A DNA stretch of 64,000 nt from Streptomyces sp. NRRL F-6676 (GTDB lineage Bacteria; Actinomycetota; Actinomycetes; Streptomycetales; Streptomycetaceae): the NCBI RefSeq assembly GCF_000725625.1, contig NZ_JOHS01000049.1, positions 27,068 through 91,067 of the forward strand. The letters are read 5' to 3'. A program made the translations under genes and the position numbers. The first letter of the stretch is position 1. The number at the start of each line of letters is the position of its first letter. Under the pieces are notes generated by a model. That model was not told the DNA's origin. It made no database searches and saw only the letters and a list, made by a program, of their open reading frames with translations. Shown in pieces: positions 12,864 through 23,235 of this stretch.

Positions 12864-13700
12864 TCAGCGCGCCGCCAGGGCGTGCTCTCCCGCCTTCCGC
12901 ATGGCCTCCAGCGGCGCGGACGGCACCCCGGTCATCTGTTCGACCTGGAGGACGGCCTGGTGCACGAGCAGGTCGAGCCCGCCGACGACGGCACCGCCGT
13001 ACGCCGACCAGCGCGCCGCGAGTGCGGTGGGCCAGGGGTCGTAGAGGACGTCGAAGAGGGTGGCGGGCCGTTCGGGCACGGCGCCGGCCAGCGCGTCGGT
13101 GGCGCCGGCGGGGGTGGTGGCGATCACCAGGGGCGCGCCGAGCGCCTCCTCGGCGTGCGCCCAGTCACGGGTGCGGACCGGCACGTCGAGGCGTTCGCCC
13201 CACTGCCGCATCTCGGCGGCGCGGGCCTCGCTGCGCACATAGGCGACGACCTCGCCGGTGCAGACGCGGGCCAGGGCGGCGAGCGCGGAGGAGGCGGTGG
13301 CGCCCGCGCCGAGGATCGCGGCGGAGTCCACCTGTGCGATGCCGCGTTCGCGCAGCGCGGCGACCATGCCGGGGATGTCGGTGTTGTCGCCGCGCCGGCG
13401 GCCGTCCGCGGTGAACACCACGGTGTTGACGGCCTCGACCGAGGCCGCCGTCTCGCTGATCTCGTCGACCAGCGGGATGACGGCCCGCTTGAGCGGCATG
13501 GTGAGCGACAGGCCCGCCCACTCGGCGCCGAGCTCCTCGAAGAACCCCGGCAGCCCCGCCTCGTCCACGTCGAACCGGTCGTACGACCAGCCGCTGAGCC
13601 CCAGCTCCGCATAGGCGGCACGGTGCAGCACCGGGGAGAGGGAGTGGGCGATCGGGGAGCCGAGCACGGCGGCCCGGCGGCTGCTGTCGGTGCCGGTCAT
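12864..13700 (-). CDS. aroE: Shikimate dehydrogenase
   Basis: The 278-residue product has the substrate-binding GSPIAHSLSPVLHRAAY, the LTMPLK motif with the catalytic lysine, the GDNTDIPG loop and a nucleotide-binding AILGAGATASSAL. It reduces 3-dehydroshikimate to shikimate with NADPH. It follows mltG after 7 bases and precedes aroC, so the aro genes may be partly cotranscribed with the mltG-ruvX-alaS unit. Confidence 0.96.
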   Translation of the reverse strand: MTGTDSSRRAAVLGSPIAHSLSPVLHRAAYAELGLSGWSYDRFDVDEAGLPGFFEELGAEWAGLSLTMPLKRAVIPLVDEISETAASVEAVNTVVFTADGRRRGDNTDIPGMVAALRERGIAQVDSAAILGAGATASSALAALARVCTGEVVAYVRSEARAAEMRQWGERLDVPVRTRDWAHAEEALGAPLVIATTPAGATDALAGAVPERPATLFDVLYDPWPTALAARWSAYGGAVVGGLDLLVHQAVLQVEQMTGVPSAPLEAMRKAGEHALAAR

Positions 13701-13707
13701 GGGGCGG

Positions 13708-15495
13708 TCATTGTCCGTTCTGCTGGCCGTCGAGGTACTTCTGGCGGTTCCGGTTCTGCTCCTCGTTGGTCTCCGCGAAGAGCGTCTTGTCCTCGCTGAC
13801 CGAGACGAAGTAGTACCAGTCGCCCTCGGCCGGGTTGAGCGCGGCCTTGATCGCGACCTCGCCGGGGTTGTCGATCGGCCCGGGCGGCAGGCCCTTGATC
13901 TTGTACGTGTTGTACGGGTCGTCCAGCTGGCGCAGCTGGTTGACGGAACCGGTGGCGAGCTTGGACTCGCCGCGCAGGTAGTTGACCGTGGAGTCGAAGT
14001 CGAGCAGTCCGTAGGTCTCGGTGTTGTCCTTCTTGAGCCGGTTGTAGACGACTCGGGCGACCTTCTCGAAGTCGTCCTTGTTCTTGCCCTCCGCCTGCAC
14101 GAGGCTCGCCACGGTGAGGACCTGGAGCGGACTGTCCAGGCCCAGGCTCTTGGCCTTCGCCTCCAGGCCGAACCCGGCGTACTCCTTCTTGGCCTGGTTG
14201 ACCATGTCGGCGAGCACGTCCTCGGGCTTCATGCCCTTGGAGACGGCGTAGCTGGAGGGGTAGAGGAACCCTTCCAGCGGATCCTTGATGTCGTCGTCGG
14301 TATTGGCCCAGCTGGGCAGGCCGAGCTTCGACCACTTCTTCTCGGCGACGCCCTTGGTGGTGCCCTTGTCCAGGCCGAGCTTCTTGTCGAGGTCGGCGTA
14401 GACCGCCGTGTTGCGCTCGCCCTCGAAGACGACCAGGTTGTTGCGGCTCTTCGGGTCGAGCATCAGGGCGACCGCGCTGGCCGCGGACATCTTCTTGTGC
14501 AGCGTGTAGGCGCCCGCCTGGATGGTGTTCCCGTTGGGGTTGTTGGCCTGGGCGGCGACGAAGGCGTCCACGCTCTTGACGACGCCGGCCTTCTTCAGGA
14601 GCTGCCCGATGGCGGCGCCGTTGGTGCCCTTGTCGACGGTCACCGTCACGTTCTCGCCGGTGCCGTTGCCGGCGTAGTCGGGGGCCGTGCCGTAACGGTT
14701 CTGATAGAACTGGTAACCGACATAGCCGACACCGCCGAGGCCGCCGCCGAAGACGAGGACGACCACCAGACAGGCGCAGCCGTTGCGGCGTTTCCTGCCC
14801 TTGTCCTTGCCGCCCTTGCCGCCTTTTTCGGCGGTGCGCCCCTTGCCGCCGCGGCGGCCGTCGGGGGCGTCCCGGTCCTCCGGGTCGTCGGAGTCGCCGG
14901 CGGGGTCGTCGTCCTGCGGGCCGCTCGGGTCGCCCGCGAAGAAGGGGTGTTCCTCCTCCTCGGGCGGGCCCGGGTCCCAGTCCTGGTGCGTCCCGGGGTC
15001 GGCGGCGGTCTGCGCGGCGTAGGGGTCGCCCTGACCGGCGGCGTACGGCAGGTGCGGCTGGGCCCCGGCCGGCGCCTGCGGCTGCTGGGGCGCGCCGGGG
15101 TGCGGCTGCTGCGCGCCGCCGTCCCAGCCGCCGTCGCCCTGGCCCTGCCCGTACTGCCGCTGAACGTGACCGGCGTACTGCTGACCGTCCTGCTGGGGGT
15201 AGCCGCCGCCCTGCACGTCCTGGTACACGTGTCCGTACTGGTCGTGACCCTGGTACGGCTGACCGTGCTGGCCGTGCTGCTCCGGGTACTGCTGGTAGGG
15301 CTGCTGTCCCTGGTCGTAGCCGGGCTGCTGCTGCGCCTGGCTCCAGTCGCCGTAACCCTGCTGCTGCGGCTGCTGATGGCCGCCGTAGGGGGACTGGCCG
15401 TCGGGGGCCTGCTGTCCTCCCCATCCGCCGTCCCCGTACAACGGGTCCTCGGGATGCCACGGTTCGGAGCCCGGGCTCCGGCCATACTCAGTCAT
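13708..15495 (-). CDS. mltG: Endolytic murein transglycosylase MltG (YceG family)
   Basis: The 595-residue product has an unusually long cytoplasmic N tail of about 235 residues rich in Gln, Gly and Pro, an acidic then lysine-rich stretch, one membrane segment at about 240-263, and the extracellular YceG domain (about 270-590) with the conserved Glu in LTVASLVQAEG and the VVYNRLK motif. MltG cleaves nascent glycan strands and influences chain length. Most homologues have short N tails. It lies between ruvX and aroE. Confidence 0.93.
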   Translation of the reverse strand: MTEYGRSPGSEPWHPEDPLYGDGGWGGQQAPDGQSPYGGHQQPQQQGYGDWSQAQQQPGYDQGQQPYQQYPEQHGQHGQPYQGHDQYGHVYQDVQGGGYPQQDGQQYAGHVQRQYGQGQGDGGWDGGAQQPHPGAPQQPQAPAGAQPHLPYAAGQGDPYAAQTAADPGTHQDWDPGPPEEEEHPFFAGDPSGPQDDDPAGDSDDPEDRDAPDGRRGGKGRTAEKGGKGGKDKGRKRRNGCACLVVVLVFGGGLGGVGYVGYQFYQNRYGTAPDYAGNGTGENVTVTVDKGTNGAAIGQLLKKAGVVKSVDAFVAAQANNPNGNTIQAGAYTLHKKMSAASAVALMLDPKSRNNLVVFEGERNTAVYADLDKKLGLDKGTTKGVAEKKWSKLGLPSWANTDDDIKDPLEGFLYPSSYAVSKGMKPEDVLADMVNQAKKEYAGFGLEAKAKSLGLDSPLQVLTVASLVQAEGKNKDDFEKVARVVYNRLKKDNTETYGLLDFDSTVNYLRGESKLATGSVNQLRQLDDPYNTYKIKGLPPGPIDNPGEVAIKAALNPAEGDWYYFVSVSEDKTLFAETNEEQNRNRQKYLDGQQNGQ

Positions 15496-15620
15496 CGATC
15501 CCCTAGAGCCGCGAGGCCTCCGTAGCGCCGTGCCCCCTGGCCCGGCTTTCGTCCCGCCTCTTGCTGTGCGGTGGCTGTTCGAACCCCATCCGCATCGCGC
15601 GGAACGTTACCGTATCGCGA

Positions 15621-16085
15621 TCAGATGACCACTTCGACGCCCTCGCCGGGAGAGGTACCTGACACCCGTTCGGATTCGAGCGCCTGCTGAAGGATGATCA
15701 CAGCGGCTGCCTGGTCGATCACGGAGCGGCCCTTCTTGGACTTCACCCCGGAGGCGCGCAGTCCCTGGCTCGCCGTGACGGTCGTCATCCGTTCGTCCAC
15801 CAGGCGTACCGGCACGGGCGCGATCAGCCGTGCCAGTTCCTGGGCGAAGCCGCGCACCTTGGCCGCCGCTGGGCCCTCGCCCCCCTTGAGGGAGCGCGGC
15901 AGCCCGACGACGACCTCGATCGGCTCGTACTCCTCGGTGAGCTGCTTCAGCCTGCGGTGCGCGGAGGGGACGTCGCGCCCCGGGACCGTCTCCACCGGGG
16001 TGGCGAGGATCCCGTCGGGGTCGCAGGAGGCGACCCCGATCCGGGCGTCCCCGACGTCGATCGCGAGGCGGCGTCCCCGGCGCAC
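15621..16085 (-). CDS. ruvX: Holliday junction resolvase-like protein RuvX (YqgF)
   Basis: The 154-residue product has the RNase H-fold start LAIDVGDARIGVASCDPDG, the VVVGLPRSLKGGEGPAA strand, and LVDERMTTVTA, all typical for YqgF/RuvX. The family is linked to 16S rRNA 5' processing and to junction resolution. The GTG at 16085 shares one base with the alaS stop (TAGTG), showing tight coupling. Confidence 0.94.
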   Translation of the reverse strand: MRRGRRLAIDVGDARIGVASCDPDGILATPVETVPGRDVPSAHRRLKQLTEEYEPIEVVVGLPRSLKGGEGPAAAKVRGFAQELARLIAPVPVRLVDERMTTVTASQGLRASGVKSKKGRSVIDQAAAVIILQQALESERVSGTSPGEGVEVVI

Positions 16086-18757
16086 TACTGGGCCGTCTCG
16101 GTGACGAGGCGTTCGACGGCGGCCACGGCCTCACCGACGGCGGCCGGGTTCTGGCCGCCGCCCTGGGCGACGTCCGGCTTGCCGCCACCGCCGCCACCGA
16201 GGGTCTTGGCGGCGGTGCGCACCAGGTCACCGGCCTTCAGACCGCGCTCGCGGGCGGCCTCGTTGGTGGCGATGACCGTGAGCGGCCTGCCGTTGTTCAC
16301 GGCGAACAGGGCGACCACGACGGCCCGGCCGCCCTGGATGCGGCCGCGCACGTCGAGGACCAGCTTGCGCAGGTCGTCGGCGGAGGTGCCGTCCGGGACC
16401 TGCCCGGTGACCACGGCGATCCCGCGCACGTCCTTGGCGGACTCGGCGAGGCCGGCGGCGGCCTGGAGCACCTTCTCGGCGCGGAACTTCTCGATCTCCT
16501 TCTCGGCGTCCTTCAGCCGCGCGAGCATGCCGGCGATCTTCTCGGGCAGCTCCTCGGAGCGGCCCTTGACCAGCTCGGTCAGCTGGTTGACGACCGTGTG
16601 CTCACGGGCCAGGAAGTTGTACGCGTCGACGCCGACCAGGGCCTCGATCCGGCGCACACCCGAGCCGATGGACGACTCGCCGAGCAGCTTGACCAGGCCG
16701 AGCTGGGCGGTGTTGTGGACATGGGTGCCGCCGCACAGCTCCTTGGAGAAGTCGCCGATGGTCACCACGCGCACGCGCTCGCCGTACTTCTCGCCGAACT
16801 CGGCGATGGCGCCCTGCTTCTTGGCCTCGTCGATACCCATGACGTCGGCGCGGACGTCGAGGTCGCGGGCGAGCACCTCGTTGATCTTCTGCTCGACGTC
16901 GGTCATCACGGCCGTCGGGACGGCGGACGGGGAGCCGAAGTCGAAGCGGAAACGGCCGGGCTGGTTCTCGGAACCGGCCTGGGCGGCCGTCGGGCCGAGG
17001 GCGTCGCGCAGCGCCTGGTGGGTGAGGTGGGTGGCCGAGTGGGCGCGGGCGATGGCCTTGCGGCGGCGGTCGTCGATCGAGGCCTGGGCCTTGGCGCCGA
17101 CGGTGACCTCGCCGACCTGGACGACGCCCTTGTGGACGTAGACGCCCGGGACCGGCTTCTGGCAGTCACGGATCTCGATGACGGCGCCGGAGTCGGCCCG
17201 GATCCGGCCGGTGTCGCCGATCTGGCCGCCGCCCTCGGCGTAGAACGGGGTGCGGTCGAGGACGATCTCGACCTCGTCGCCCTCGGTGGCGGCCGGGGAG
17301 GAGACGCCGTCGACGAGGATGCCGACGACGGTGGACTCGCCCTCGGTGTCGGTGTAGCCGATGAAGTCGGTGGCACCGGCGGCGTCGGCGATCTCCCGGT
17401 AGGCACCCAGGTCGACGTGGCCGGTCTTCTTGGCCAGGGCGTCGGCCTTGGCGCGCTCCCGCTGCTCCTTCATCAGACGGCGGAAGCCGTCCTCGTCCAC
17501 GGACAGCCCCTGCTCGGCGGCCATCTCCAGGGTGAGGTCGATGGGGAAGCCCCAGGTGTCGTGGAGGAGGAACGCCTTGTCGCCGGCGAGCACCGTGGAG
17601 CCGGCGGCCTTGGTCTCGGAGACGGCGGTGTCGAGCACGTTGGTGCCGGCGTTGAGGGTCTTGAGGAAGCGGGCCTCCTCCGCGAGGGCGACCTTCTCGA
17701 TGCGCTCGCGGTCGGTGATCAGCTCCGGGTACTGCTGCCCCATCATCTCGATCACGGTGTCGATGAGGTCCTTGACGACCGGGCCGGTGGCCCCCAGGAG
17801 GCGCATGTTGCGGATGGCGCGGCGCATGATGCGGCGCAGCACGTAGCCGCGGCCCTCGTTGCCCGGGGTGACGCCGTCGCCGATCAGCATCACGGAGGTG
17901 CGCATGTGGTCGGTGACCACGCGCAGCGAGACGTCCGAGTCGTGGGCGTCGCCGTAGGCGACACCGGTCAGCCGGGTGGCCTTGTCGATGACGGCCATGG
18001 AGGTGTCGATCTCGTACAGGTTCCGCACGCCCTGGAGGATCATGGCGAGGCGTTCGAGACCGAGACCGGTGTCGATGTTCTTGCTCGGCAGGTCGCCGAG
18101 GATCTCGAAGTCCTCCTTGCCGATGCCCTGGCCCCGCTCGTACTGCATGAAGACGAGGTTCCAGATCTCCACGTACCGCTCGTCGTTGACGGCGGGGCCG
18201 CCCTCGACGCCGAACTCGGGGCCGCGGTCGTAGTTGATCTCGGAGCAGGGGCCGCAGGGGCCGGGGACGCCCATGGACCAGAAGTTGTCCTTCTTGCCCA
18301 GGCGCTGGATCCGCTCGGCGGGGACACCGACGATGTCGCGCCAGATGCGCTCGGCCTCGTCGTCCTCCTCGTAGACGGTGATCCAGAGCTTCTCGGGCTC
18401 CAGGCCGTAGCCGCCCTTGTCCTGGGGGGTGGTGAGCAGCTCCCAGGCGAGCTTGGCGGCGCCCTCCTTGAAGTAGTCGCCGAAGGAGAAGTTGCCGCAC
18501 ATCTGGAAGAACGTGCCGTGCCGGGTGGTCTTGCCGACCTCTTCGATGTCCGGCGTGCGCACGCACTTCTGGACGCTGGTGGCGCGGTCGAACGGCGGCT
18601 TGACCTCGCCCAGGAAGTAGGGCTTGAAGGGCACCATGCCGGCGGGGACGAGGAGCAGAGTCGGGTCGTCCGCGATGAGCGACGCCGAAGGGACGACGGT
18701 GTGCCCGCGCTCCTCGAAGAAGCTCAGCCAGCGGCGGCGGATCTCGGCCGACTCCAT
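16085..18757 (-). CDS. alaS: Alanyl-tRNA synthetase
   Basis: The 890-residue product is full length: class II catalytic core starting with [13 protein letters not shown], the editing domain with the zinc motif [11 protein letters not shown] and CGGTHVHNT, and the C-terminal DHHA1 domain ending [15 protein letters not shown]. It charges tRNA-Ala and clears mischarged Ser/Gly. It follows the DUF6167-type gene with a one-base overlap and precedes ruvX. Confidence 0.98.
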   Translation of the reverse strand: MESAEIRRRWLSFFEERGHTVVPSASLIADDPTLLLVPAGMVPFKPYFLGEVKPPFDRATSVQKCVRTPDIEEVGKTTRHGTFFQMCGNFSFGDYFKEGAAKLAWELLTTPQDKGGYGLEPEKLWITVYEEDDEAERIWRDIVGVPAERIQRLGKKDNFWSMGVPGPCGPCSEINYDRGPEFGVEGGPAVNDERYVEIWNLVFMQYERGQGIGKEDFEILGDLPSKNIDTGLGLERLAMILQGVRNLYEIDTSMAVIDKATRLTGVAYGDAHDSDVSLRVVTDHMRTSVMLIGDGVTPGNEGRGYVLRRIMRRAIRNMRLLGATGPVVKDLIDTVIEMMGQQYPELITDRERIEKVALAEEARFLKTLNAGTNVLDTAVSETKAAGSTVLAGDKAFLLHDTWGFPIDLTLEMAAEQGLSVDEDGFRRLMKEQRERAKADALAKKTGHVDLGAYREIADAAGATDFIGYTDTEGESTVVGILVDGVSSPAATEGDEVEIVLDRTPFYAEGGGQIGDTGRIRADSGAVIEIRDCQKPVPGVYVHKGVVQVGEVTVGAKAQASIDDRRRKAIARAHSATHLTHQALRDALGPTAAQAGSENQPGRFRFDFGSPSAVPTAVMTDVEQKINEVLARDLDVRADVMGIDEAKKQGAIAEFGEKYGERVRVVTIGDFSKELCGGTHVHNTAQLGLVKLLGESSIGSGVRRIEALVGVDAYNFLAREHTVVNQLTELVKGRSEELPEKIAGMLARLKDAEKEIEKFRAEKVLQAAAGLAESAKDVRGIAVVTGQVPDGTSADDLRKLVLDVRGRIQGGRAVVVALFAVNNGRPLTVIATNEAARERGLKAGDLVRTAAKTLGGGGGGKPDVAQGGGQNPAAVGEAVAAVERLVTETAQ

Positions 18758-19113
18758 CAGTGGTCCTCATTCCGGTTGTACGAGTGGTACGTCGGCCTCT
18801 CGACGTACCGCGGTGTGTCGTGGTTCTCGATGGCGGAGTACCGCCGGGGCGCGGGGAGTTCACGGTCGGGGACGGGGGCGTTGATGCCCAGCGCGTCGCC
18901 CAGTTCCGCCTCCCGGCGGGCCATGTTGTCGCGGACGTCGAGCGCGAAGCCGACCGCCCGGTGCTTGATCCGGTGGCCGGTCTCCAGCGCCTTGGTGGCC
19001 GCGGTGGCGGCGAGGCTCTCGGGGGTGAGCTGCCTCAGCTTGCGGTTGACCTTGGTGGTGGCCCAGACGCCTGCGGCGACGCCGGTGCCGAACCAGAACG
19101 TACGGCGGAACAT
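18757..19113 (-). CDS. Small conserved actinobacterial protein (DUF6167-type)
   Basis: A 118-residue protein with a short hydrophobic N segment ([17 protein letters not shown]) and a basic, helical middle ([27 protein letters not shown]). From memory this matches the small DUF6167-type proteins found ahead of alaS in actinomycetes. Function is not known. Its stop overlaps the alaS ATG by one base (TGATG), so it is probably translated together with alaS. Confidence 0.85.
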   Translation of the reverse strand: MFRRTFWFGTGVAAGVWATTKVNRKLRQLTPESLAATAATKALETGHRIKHRAVGFALDVRDNMARREAELGDALGINAPVPDRELPAPRRYSAIENHDTPRYVERPTYHSYNRNEDH

Positions 19114-19120
19114 GGCTGGG

Positions 19121-19591
19121 TCAGTTCCCCTTTTCGCGGTGGGCGCGGTCGGCGGCCCGCTGTGCGCGCCTGCCCCGGCGGGCGGCCGGGACGGTACGGC
19201 CGACGATCACTTCGCTCCGGGGCTCCGCGGCGGACGGCTGCGCGTCGCGGCGGCCGGTGAGGGCGCGGCGTACGCCGTAGCCGAACGCGGCGACCTTGAC
19301 CAGGGGGCCGCCGAAGGTGGAGGCGACGGTGGTGGAGAGCGCCGAGGCGTTCGACGTGACTTCCTGGACGTCGGTGGCGATGGCGTCGACCCGGTCGATC
19401 TGCGTCTGCGCCGAGCGCACGGCGGCGGAGGCGTCGTTCAGCAGCGGGACGGCCTGTTCGGTCACGTCCGCGACGAGCTTGGTGGTCGCCCGGAGCGTCT
19501 GGGCCAGCCTCGCCAGTGCCACGGCGAGGAAGGAGACCAGGATCGCCCAGAACACGGCCACCAGGATCCCGGCCACCTCTCCACCGGACAC
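19121..19591 (-). CDS. DUF948-type membrane protein
   Basis: A 156-residue protein with an N-terminal membrane helix (ILVAVFWAILVSFLAVALARL), a long predicted amphipathic helix (TTKLVADVTEQAVPLLNDASAAV), and a basic tail. This is the plan of DUF948 proteins, which are envelope proteins of unknown function. It is the first gene of the unit leading to alaS, 7 bases before the next gene. The GTG at 19591 is the likely start. Confidence 0.85.
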   Translation of the reverse strand: MSGGEVAGILVAVFWAILVSFLAVALARLAQTLRATTKLVADVTEQAVPLLNDASAAVRSAQTQIDRVDAIATDVQEVTSNASALSTTVASTFGGPLVKVAAFGYGVRRALTGRRDAQPSAAEPRSEVIVGRTVPAARRGRRAQRAADRAHREKGN

Positions 19592-19834
19592 CTGCGCGCA
19601 CCCGCTCCCTGAAAACGTGCCTGCACTTCGAAACCATCGGAAAAATCAAAAAAGCAGTGCCCCCGAGCCTATCGCGCCCGGGGTGCCCTTCCGTACCGCA
19701 TTACCGGCGCCTGCCGCCGGAAACCCCGAGGCCCGGCGGCAGGCGCCGGGAACGGCCGGGGCCCGCCGCTCCGGCCACGAGGGCGGGGCGACGGGCCCGG
19801 GCACACGGTGTGTGCCGCGTCCGCTGAGGAGTGA

Positions 19835-20449
19835 TCAGCGGGCGTAGTACTCGACGACGAGCTGCTCGTCGCAGATCACCGGGATCTCCTTGCGGTTCGG
19901 CTCACGGTCCAGGCGGAACGCCAGGGCCTTGAGGTTCACCTGGAGGTAGCGCGGGGTCTCGCCCTCGGGGGCGAAGCCGCCCTCACGGGCGATGGAGAAG
20001 AGGGTCTTCTCACGGCTGCGCTCACGGACCATGACGACGTCGTCCGGCTTGACGCGGAAGGACGGCTTGTCGACCTTCTGGCCGTTGACCTCGATGTGGC
20101 CGTGGACGACCATCTGGCGGGCCTGGTAGATCGTGCGGGCGATGCCCGAGCGCAGGACCAGCGCGTCGAGACGGCGCTCGAGCTCGATGACCAGGGCCTC
20201 ACCGGTCTTGCCCTGCGTCTTGGCGGCACGCTCGTAGGCGCGGACGAGCTGACGCTCGGACACGTCGTACTGCGCGCGCAGACGCTGCTTCTCGAGCAGC
20301 CGGACCTTGTAGTCCGAGTTCTGCTTGCGGCCGCGGCCGTGCTCGCCCGGCGGGTAGGGACGGGCCTCGAAGTACTTGACGGCCTTCGGGGTCAGCGCGA
20401 TGCCGAGGGCACGCGACTTCTTGACCTTGGGGCGGGACTGGTTCGCCAC
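19835..20449 (-). CDS. rpsD: 30S ribosomal protein S4
   Basis: The 204-residue product has the S4 N domain ([30 protein letters not shown]) and the S4 RNA-binding signature [27 protein letters not shown]. It lacks the four-cysteine zinc motif near the N terminus, so it is of the zinc-free type. S4 nucleates assembly of the small subunit on 16S rRNA. It is a single-gene unit here, away from the alpha operon, as is usual in Streptomyces. The GTG start follows a purine-rich GAAGAAGAAG leader. Confidence 0.97.
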   Translation of the reverse strand: MANQSRPKVKKSRALGIALTPKAVKYFEARPYPPGEHGRGRKQNSDYKVRLLEKQRLRAQYDVSERQLVRAYERAAKTQGKTGEALVIELERRLDALVLRSGIARTIYQARQMVVHGHIEVNGQKVDKPSFRVKPDDVVMVRERSREKTLFSIAREGGFAPEGETPRYLQVNLKALAFRLDREPNRKEIPVICDEQLVVEYYAR

Positions 20450-20831
20450 TTCTTCTTCTCTTCTCTTCGCTTACGGCTTCACCAGGGTTACGGGAGGTCG
20501 CATCCGCAGCCGGGGAAACCCGCCGGGTCCGGTCAACCGGACCTGCCGGGCAGCCGCTCCCCTGATCTGGGCACATACGTGCAGCACGCGAGTGGCCCAC
20601 CGACCGGTGCCCCGCCGGATCCGTACGGACCGCGGGGGTGGTGGTGGGCTGCCCGCGACACCTTCGACGGTGCGCGACGCTCCTGGATCCTCCTACGCCC
20701 TGCGGCGAAGAGGTTCCGGCTGCTTGTCCCGCTCTGGTGGCGTCGACCGGGGCCGACACGGGACGCAGCACTCCGGGCGAGTCTACAGGGCGGCCGGGGC
20801 TGCTCTCGACCGGGCGGCCGCCGGGGCTTCC
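20450..20831. other. 382-bp intergenic stretch upstream of rpsD
   Basis: It contains the purine-rich rpsD leader next to 20450 and otherwise GC-rich sequence. Open frames crossing it are short or run in from neighbours and have no recognisable product. The rpsD promoter should lie here, but I cannot place it with confidence. Confidence 0.5.
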
Positions 20832-22193
20832 CTACGGCTGCTTGCGGCCGAGATGCTTGCGGGTCCACTCCACGGCGTCCGCGTACCGGGCCTCCCCGCC
20901 GTGCCGGGTGGGGTTGTAGTAGGAGCGGTCCTTGAGGGCGTCCGGGGCGTACTGCTGGGCGGCGATGCCCTCGGGCAGGTCGTGCGGATAGACGTACCCC
21001 TGGGCGTGGCCGAGCTTGGCGGCGCCCTTGTAGTGCCCGTCGCGCAGATGTGCCGGGACGGGGCCCGCGAGCCCCTTGCGCACATCCTCCAGGGCGGCGC
21101 CTATCGCCGTCGTCGCGGAGTTGGACTTGGGGGCGAGCGCGAGGGCGATCGTGGCGTGGCTGAGGGTGAGCGCGGCCTCCGGGAAGCCGATCATCGCGAC
21201 GGCCTGGGCGGCGGCGACGGCCGTGGGCAGCGCGTTCGGGTCGGCGAGGCCGATGTCCTCGCTGGCGGAGATCATCAGCCGGCGGGCGATGAACCGGGGG
21301 TCCTCGCCGGCCTCGATCATGCGGGCCAGGTAGTGCAGCGCCGCGTCCACGTCGGAGCCGCGGATGGACTTGATGAGGGCGCTGGCCACGTCGTAGTGCT
21401 GGTCGCCGGAGCGGTCGTACTTCACGGCGGCCCGGTCGACCGTCTCCTCCAGGGTGGTCAGGCCGATCTCCGGCTCGCCCTTGTCCAGCGCGGCGCCGGC
21501 GGCCGCCTCCAGGGCGGTCAGCGCGCGCCGGGCGTCTCCACCGGCGATCCGCAGCAGATGCGCCTCGGTCTCCTCGGGGAGCGCGACGGCTCCCTTGAGC
21601 CCGCGCTCGTCGGCCAGCGCGCGGCGGAGCAGCCCGCGCAGGTCGTCGTCGGTGAGGGGTTCGAGGGTGAGCAGGAGCGAGCGGGAGAGCAGCGGGGAGA
21701 TGACCGAGAAGTACGGGTTCTCGGTGGTCGCGGCGATCAGCGTGACCCAGCGGTTCTCGACGGCCGGGAGCAGGGAGTCCTGCTGCGCCTTGCTGAAGCG
21801 GTGGATCTCGTCGAGGAAGAGGACCGTCTCCGTGCCGTAGCCGCCGATGGCGCGGCGGGCGCCGTCGATGACCGCGCGGACCTCCTTGACGCCGGCGGTG
21901 ATCGCGGACAGCTCCACGAAGCGCTTGTTCGTCGCCTTGGAGACGACGTACGCCAGGGTCGTCTTGCCGGTGCCGGGCGGGCCCCAGAGGATGACCGAGG
22001 AGGGGCCGGCCGGGCTGCCCGCGGAGGTGCCCTCGCCGACCAGTCTGCGCAGCGGGGAGCCGGGTTTGAGCAGGTGCTGCTGGCCCACCACCTCGTCGAG
22101 GCTGCGGGGGCGCATCCGGACGGCCAGGGGGCTGGCGGCCGGGTCCTTCTCCTGGCGTTCCTCGGCGGCGGCGGTGAACAGGTCGGGTTCCAC
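20832..22193 (-). CDS. rarA: Replication-associated recombination protein A (RarA/MgsA), AAA+ ATPase
   Basis: The 453-residue product has the RarA start ([17 protein letters not shown]), Walker A GPPGTGKT at 71-78, Walker B FLDEIHRF, sensor AATTENPYF, and the C-terminal tetramerisation region ([19 protein letters not shown], and [13 protein letters not shown]). The family acts at stalled replication forks. It stands after the VKOR gene with an 82-base gap, and before rpsD with its long spacer. Confidence 0.95.
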   Translation of the reverse strand: MEPDLFTAAAEERQEKDPAASPLAVRMRPRSLDEVVGQQHLLKPGSPLRRLVGEGTSAGSPAGPSSVILWGPPGTGKTTLAYVVSKATNKRFVELSAITAGVKEVRAVIDGARRAIGGYGTETVLFLDEIHRFSKAQQDSLLPAVENRWVTLIAATTENPYFSVISPLLSRSLLLTLEPLTDDDLRGLLRRALADERGLKGAVALPEETEAHLLRIAGGDARRALTALEAAAGAALDKGEPEIGLTTLEETVDRAAVKYDRSGDQHYDVASALIKSIRGSDVDAALHYLARMIEAGEDPRFIARRLMISASEDIGLADPNALPTAVAAAQAVAMIGFPEAALTLSHATIALALAPKSNSATTAIGAALEDVRKGLAGPVPAHLRDGHYKGAAKLGHAQGYVYPHDLPEGIAAQQYAPDALKDRSYYNPTRHGGEARYADAVEWTRKHLGRKQP

Positions 22194-22275
22194 GGAGAAA
22201 ACCCTAAGTCACGCCACCGACAATGCGCGGCCGGCCGCCGGGGCGGGGCCCGCGGAGCCTGCGGCCCCGGGAGGC

Positions 22276-22944
22276 TCAGGAGGCCCAGAGCTGGCTGCCC
22301 CAGCGGGTGAGGACCAGCATCGCGATGATGCCGACGTGGGTGACCGGCAGGACCCAGGTGAACTCCTTCAGGAAGTTCTTCACCGGGCGGGGTGCGGGCA
22401 GGAAGTCGTTGCGCACGTTGTGCGAGGTCACGTACCAGAACATGGTGATCGTGATCACCCAGGCCAGGGAGCACCACAGGCACAGGGCGTTGATCTCGTA
22501 CAGCGTCTGGAACTGCAACCAGGTGCAGAAGCCCACGCCGAAGAGCGTGCCGAAGTTGAAGGTCAGCCAGTACCAGCGGGGGAAGCGGGCGCGGGTGAGC
22601 AGGCTCATGCCGACGCAGATGACGATGCCGTAGCAGACCAGGCCGAGGAACGGGTTGGGGAACCCGAAGACCGCGGCCTGCTTGCTCTCCATCACGCTGC
22701 CGCAGGAGACGATCGGGTTGATGCTGCAATTCGGTGTGAACGTCCTGCCCTCGGCCTTGGCCTCGGCGATCTTGATCTTGTCCAGGGTGATGACCCAGGA
22801 AGCGAGCAGGCCGAGGGCGCCGGTGATCACCAGCATCACGGAGAAGACGCGGCCGGCGCCGACCGTGCGGGGCGCGGGGGTGTGCTCCGGCTCCGGGTCG
22901 GTGGCTTCTGTGGAGGCGTCCCTGACTGTCGTCTTGCTCATCAC
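22276..22944 (-). CDS. Vitamin K epoxide reductase (VKOR) family membrane protein
   Basis: A 222-residue protein with about five membrane helices, the loop cysteines in NCSINPIVSCGSVM, and the active CxxC as CLWC in the fourth helix. Bacterial VKORs reoxidise DsbA-like proteins using menaquinone, as in mycobacteria. No DsbA fusion is present. The window also holds a DsbA-like gene at 58,686 but it lacks a signal peptide, so a link is not shown. The adjacent upstream region holds one copy of a repeated intergenic element. Confidence 0.92.
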   Translation of the reverse strand: MMSKTTVRDASTEATDPEPEHTPAPRTVGAGRVFSVMLVITGALGLLASWVITLDKIKIAEAKAEGRTFTPNCSINPIVSCGSVMESKQAAVFGFPNPFLGLVCYGIVICVGMSLLTRARFPRWYWLTFNFGTLFGVGFCTWLQFQTLYEINALCLWCSLAWVITITMFWYVTSHNVRNDFLPAPRPVKNFLKEFTWVLPVTHVGIIAMLVLTRWGSQLWAS

Positions 22945-23120
22945 GCCGATTCCGTCGCTTGGGTGGGGTGGGTGGGCACGGTCATTGTGCCGTACGGGGA
23001 GGGTTGTTCACCGTTCGCTGCGGATAAGGAGGGGTGGTTGGGGGGTGCGGGGGGCCGGGTTCACGCCATCGAAGGACGGGGCGGGGGTACGGGTGAGCGA
23101 GCGTGGGGGCGGGCGTTCGT

Positions 23121-23208
23121 TTTCTCGCCCCCGCCGCCCCTGCCCTTCCCGTCCCCGGGGGGCAAGCCCCCGGACCCCCGAAAGACGCGCGGTTCCCCGC
23201 ACCCCTGA
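23121..23208 (+). repeat. Repeated intergenic element, copy 1 (downstream of hisS)
   Basis: It begins TCGCCCCCGCCGCCCC, continues TGCCCTTCCCGTCC, has a short palindromic middle (GGGGGGCAAGCCCCC) and ends with the GCGCGGTTCCCCGCACCCCT motif. Related copies lie at 27,701 and 39,801. All have the same orientation and follow a minus-strand gene. Confidence 0.75.
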
Positions 23209-23235
23209 TGGAGGCGCGGGGAACCCTCTGCCCCC

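Noticed and set aside
16598..19612. A 1004-residue open frame on the plus strand opposite alaS
   Set aside because: It is the mirror frame of alaS and its neighbours, caused by high GC at third positions. No ribosome site or known domain.
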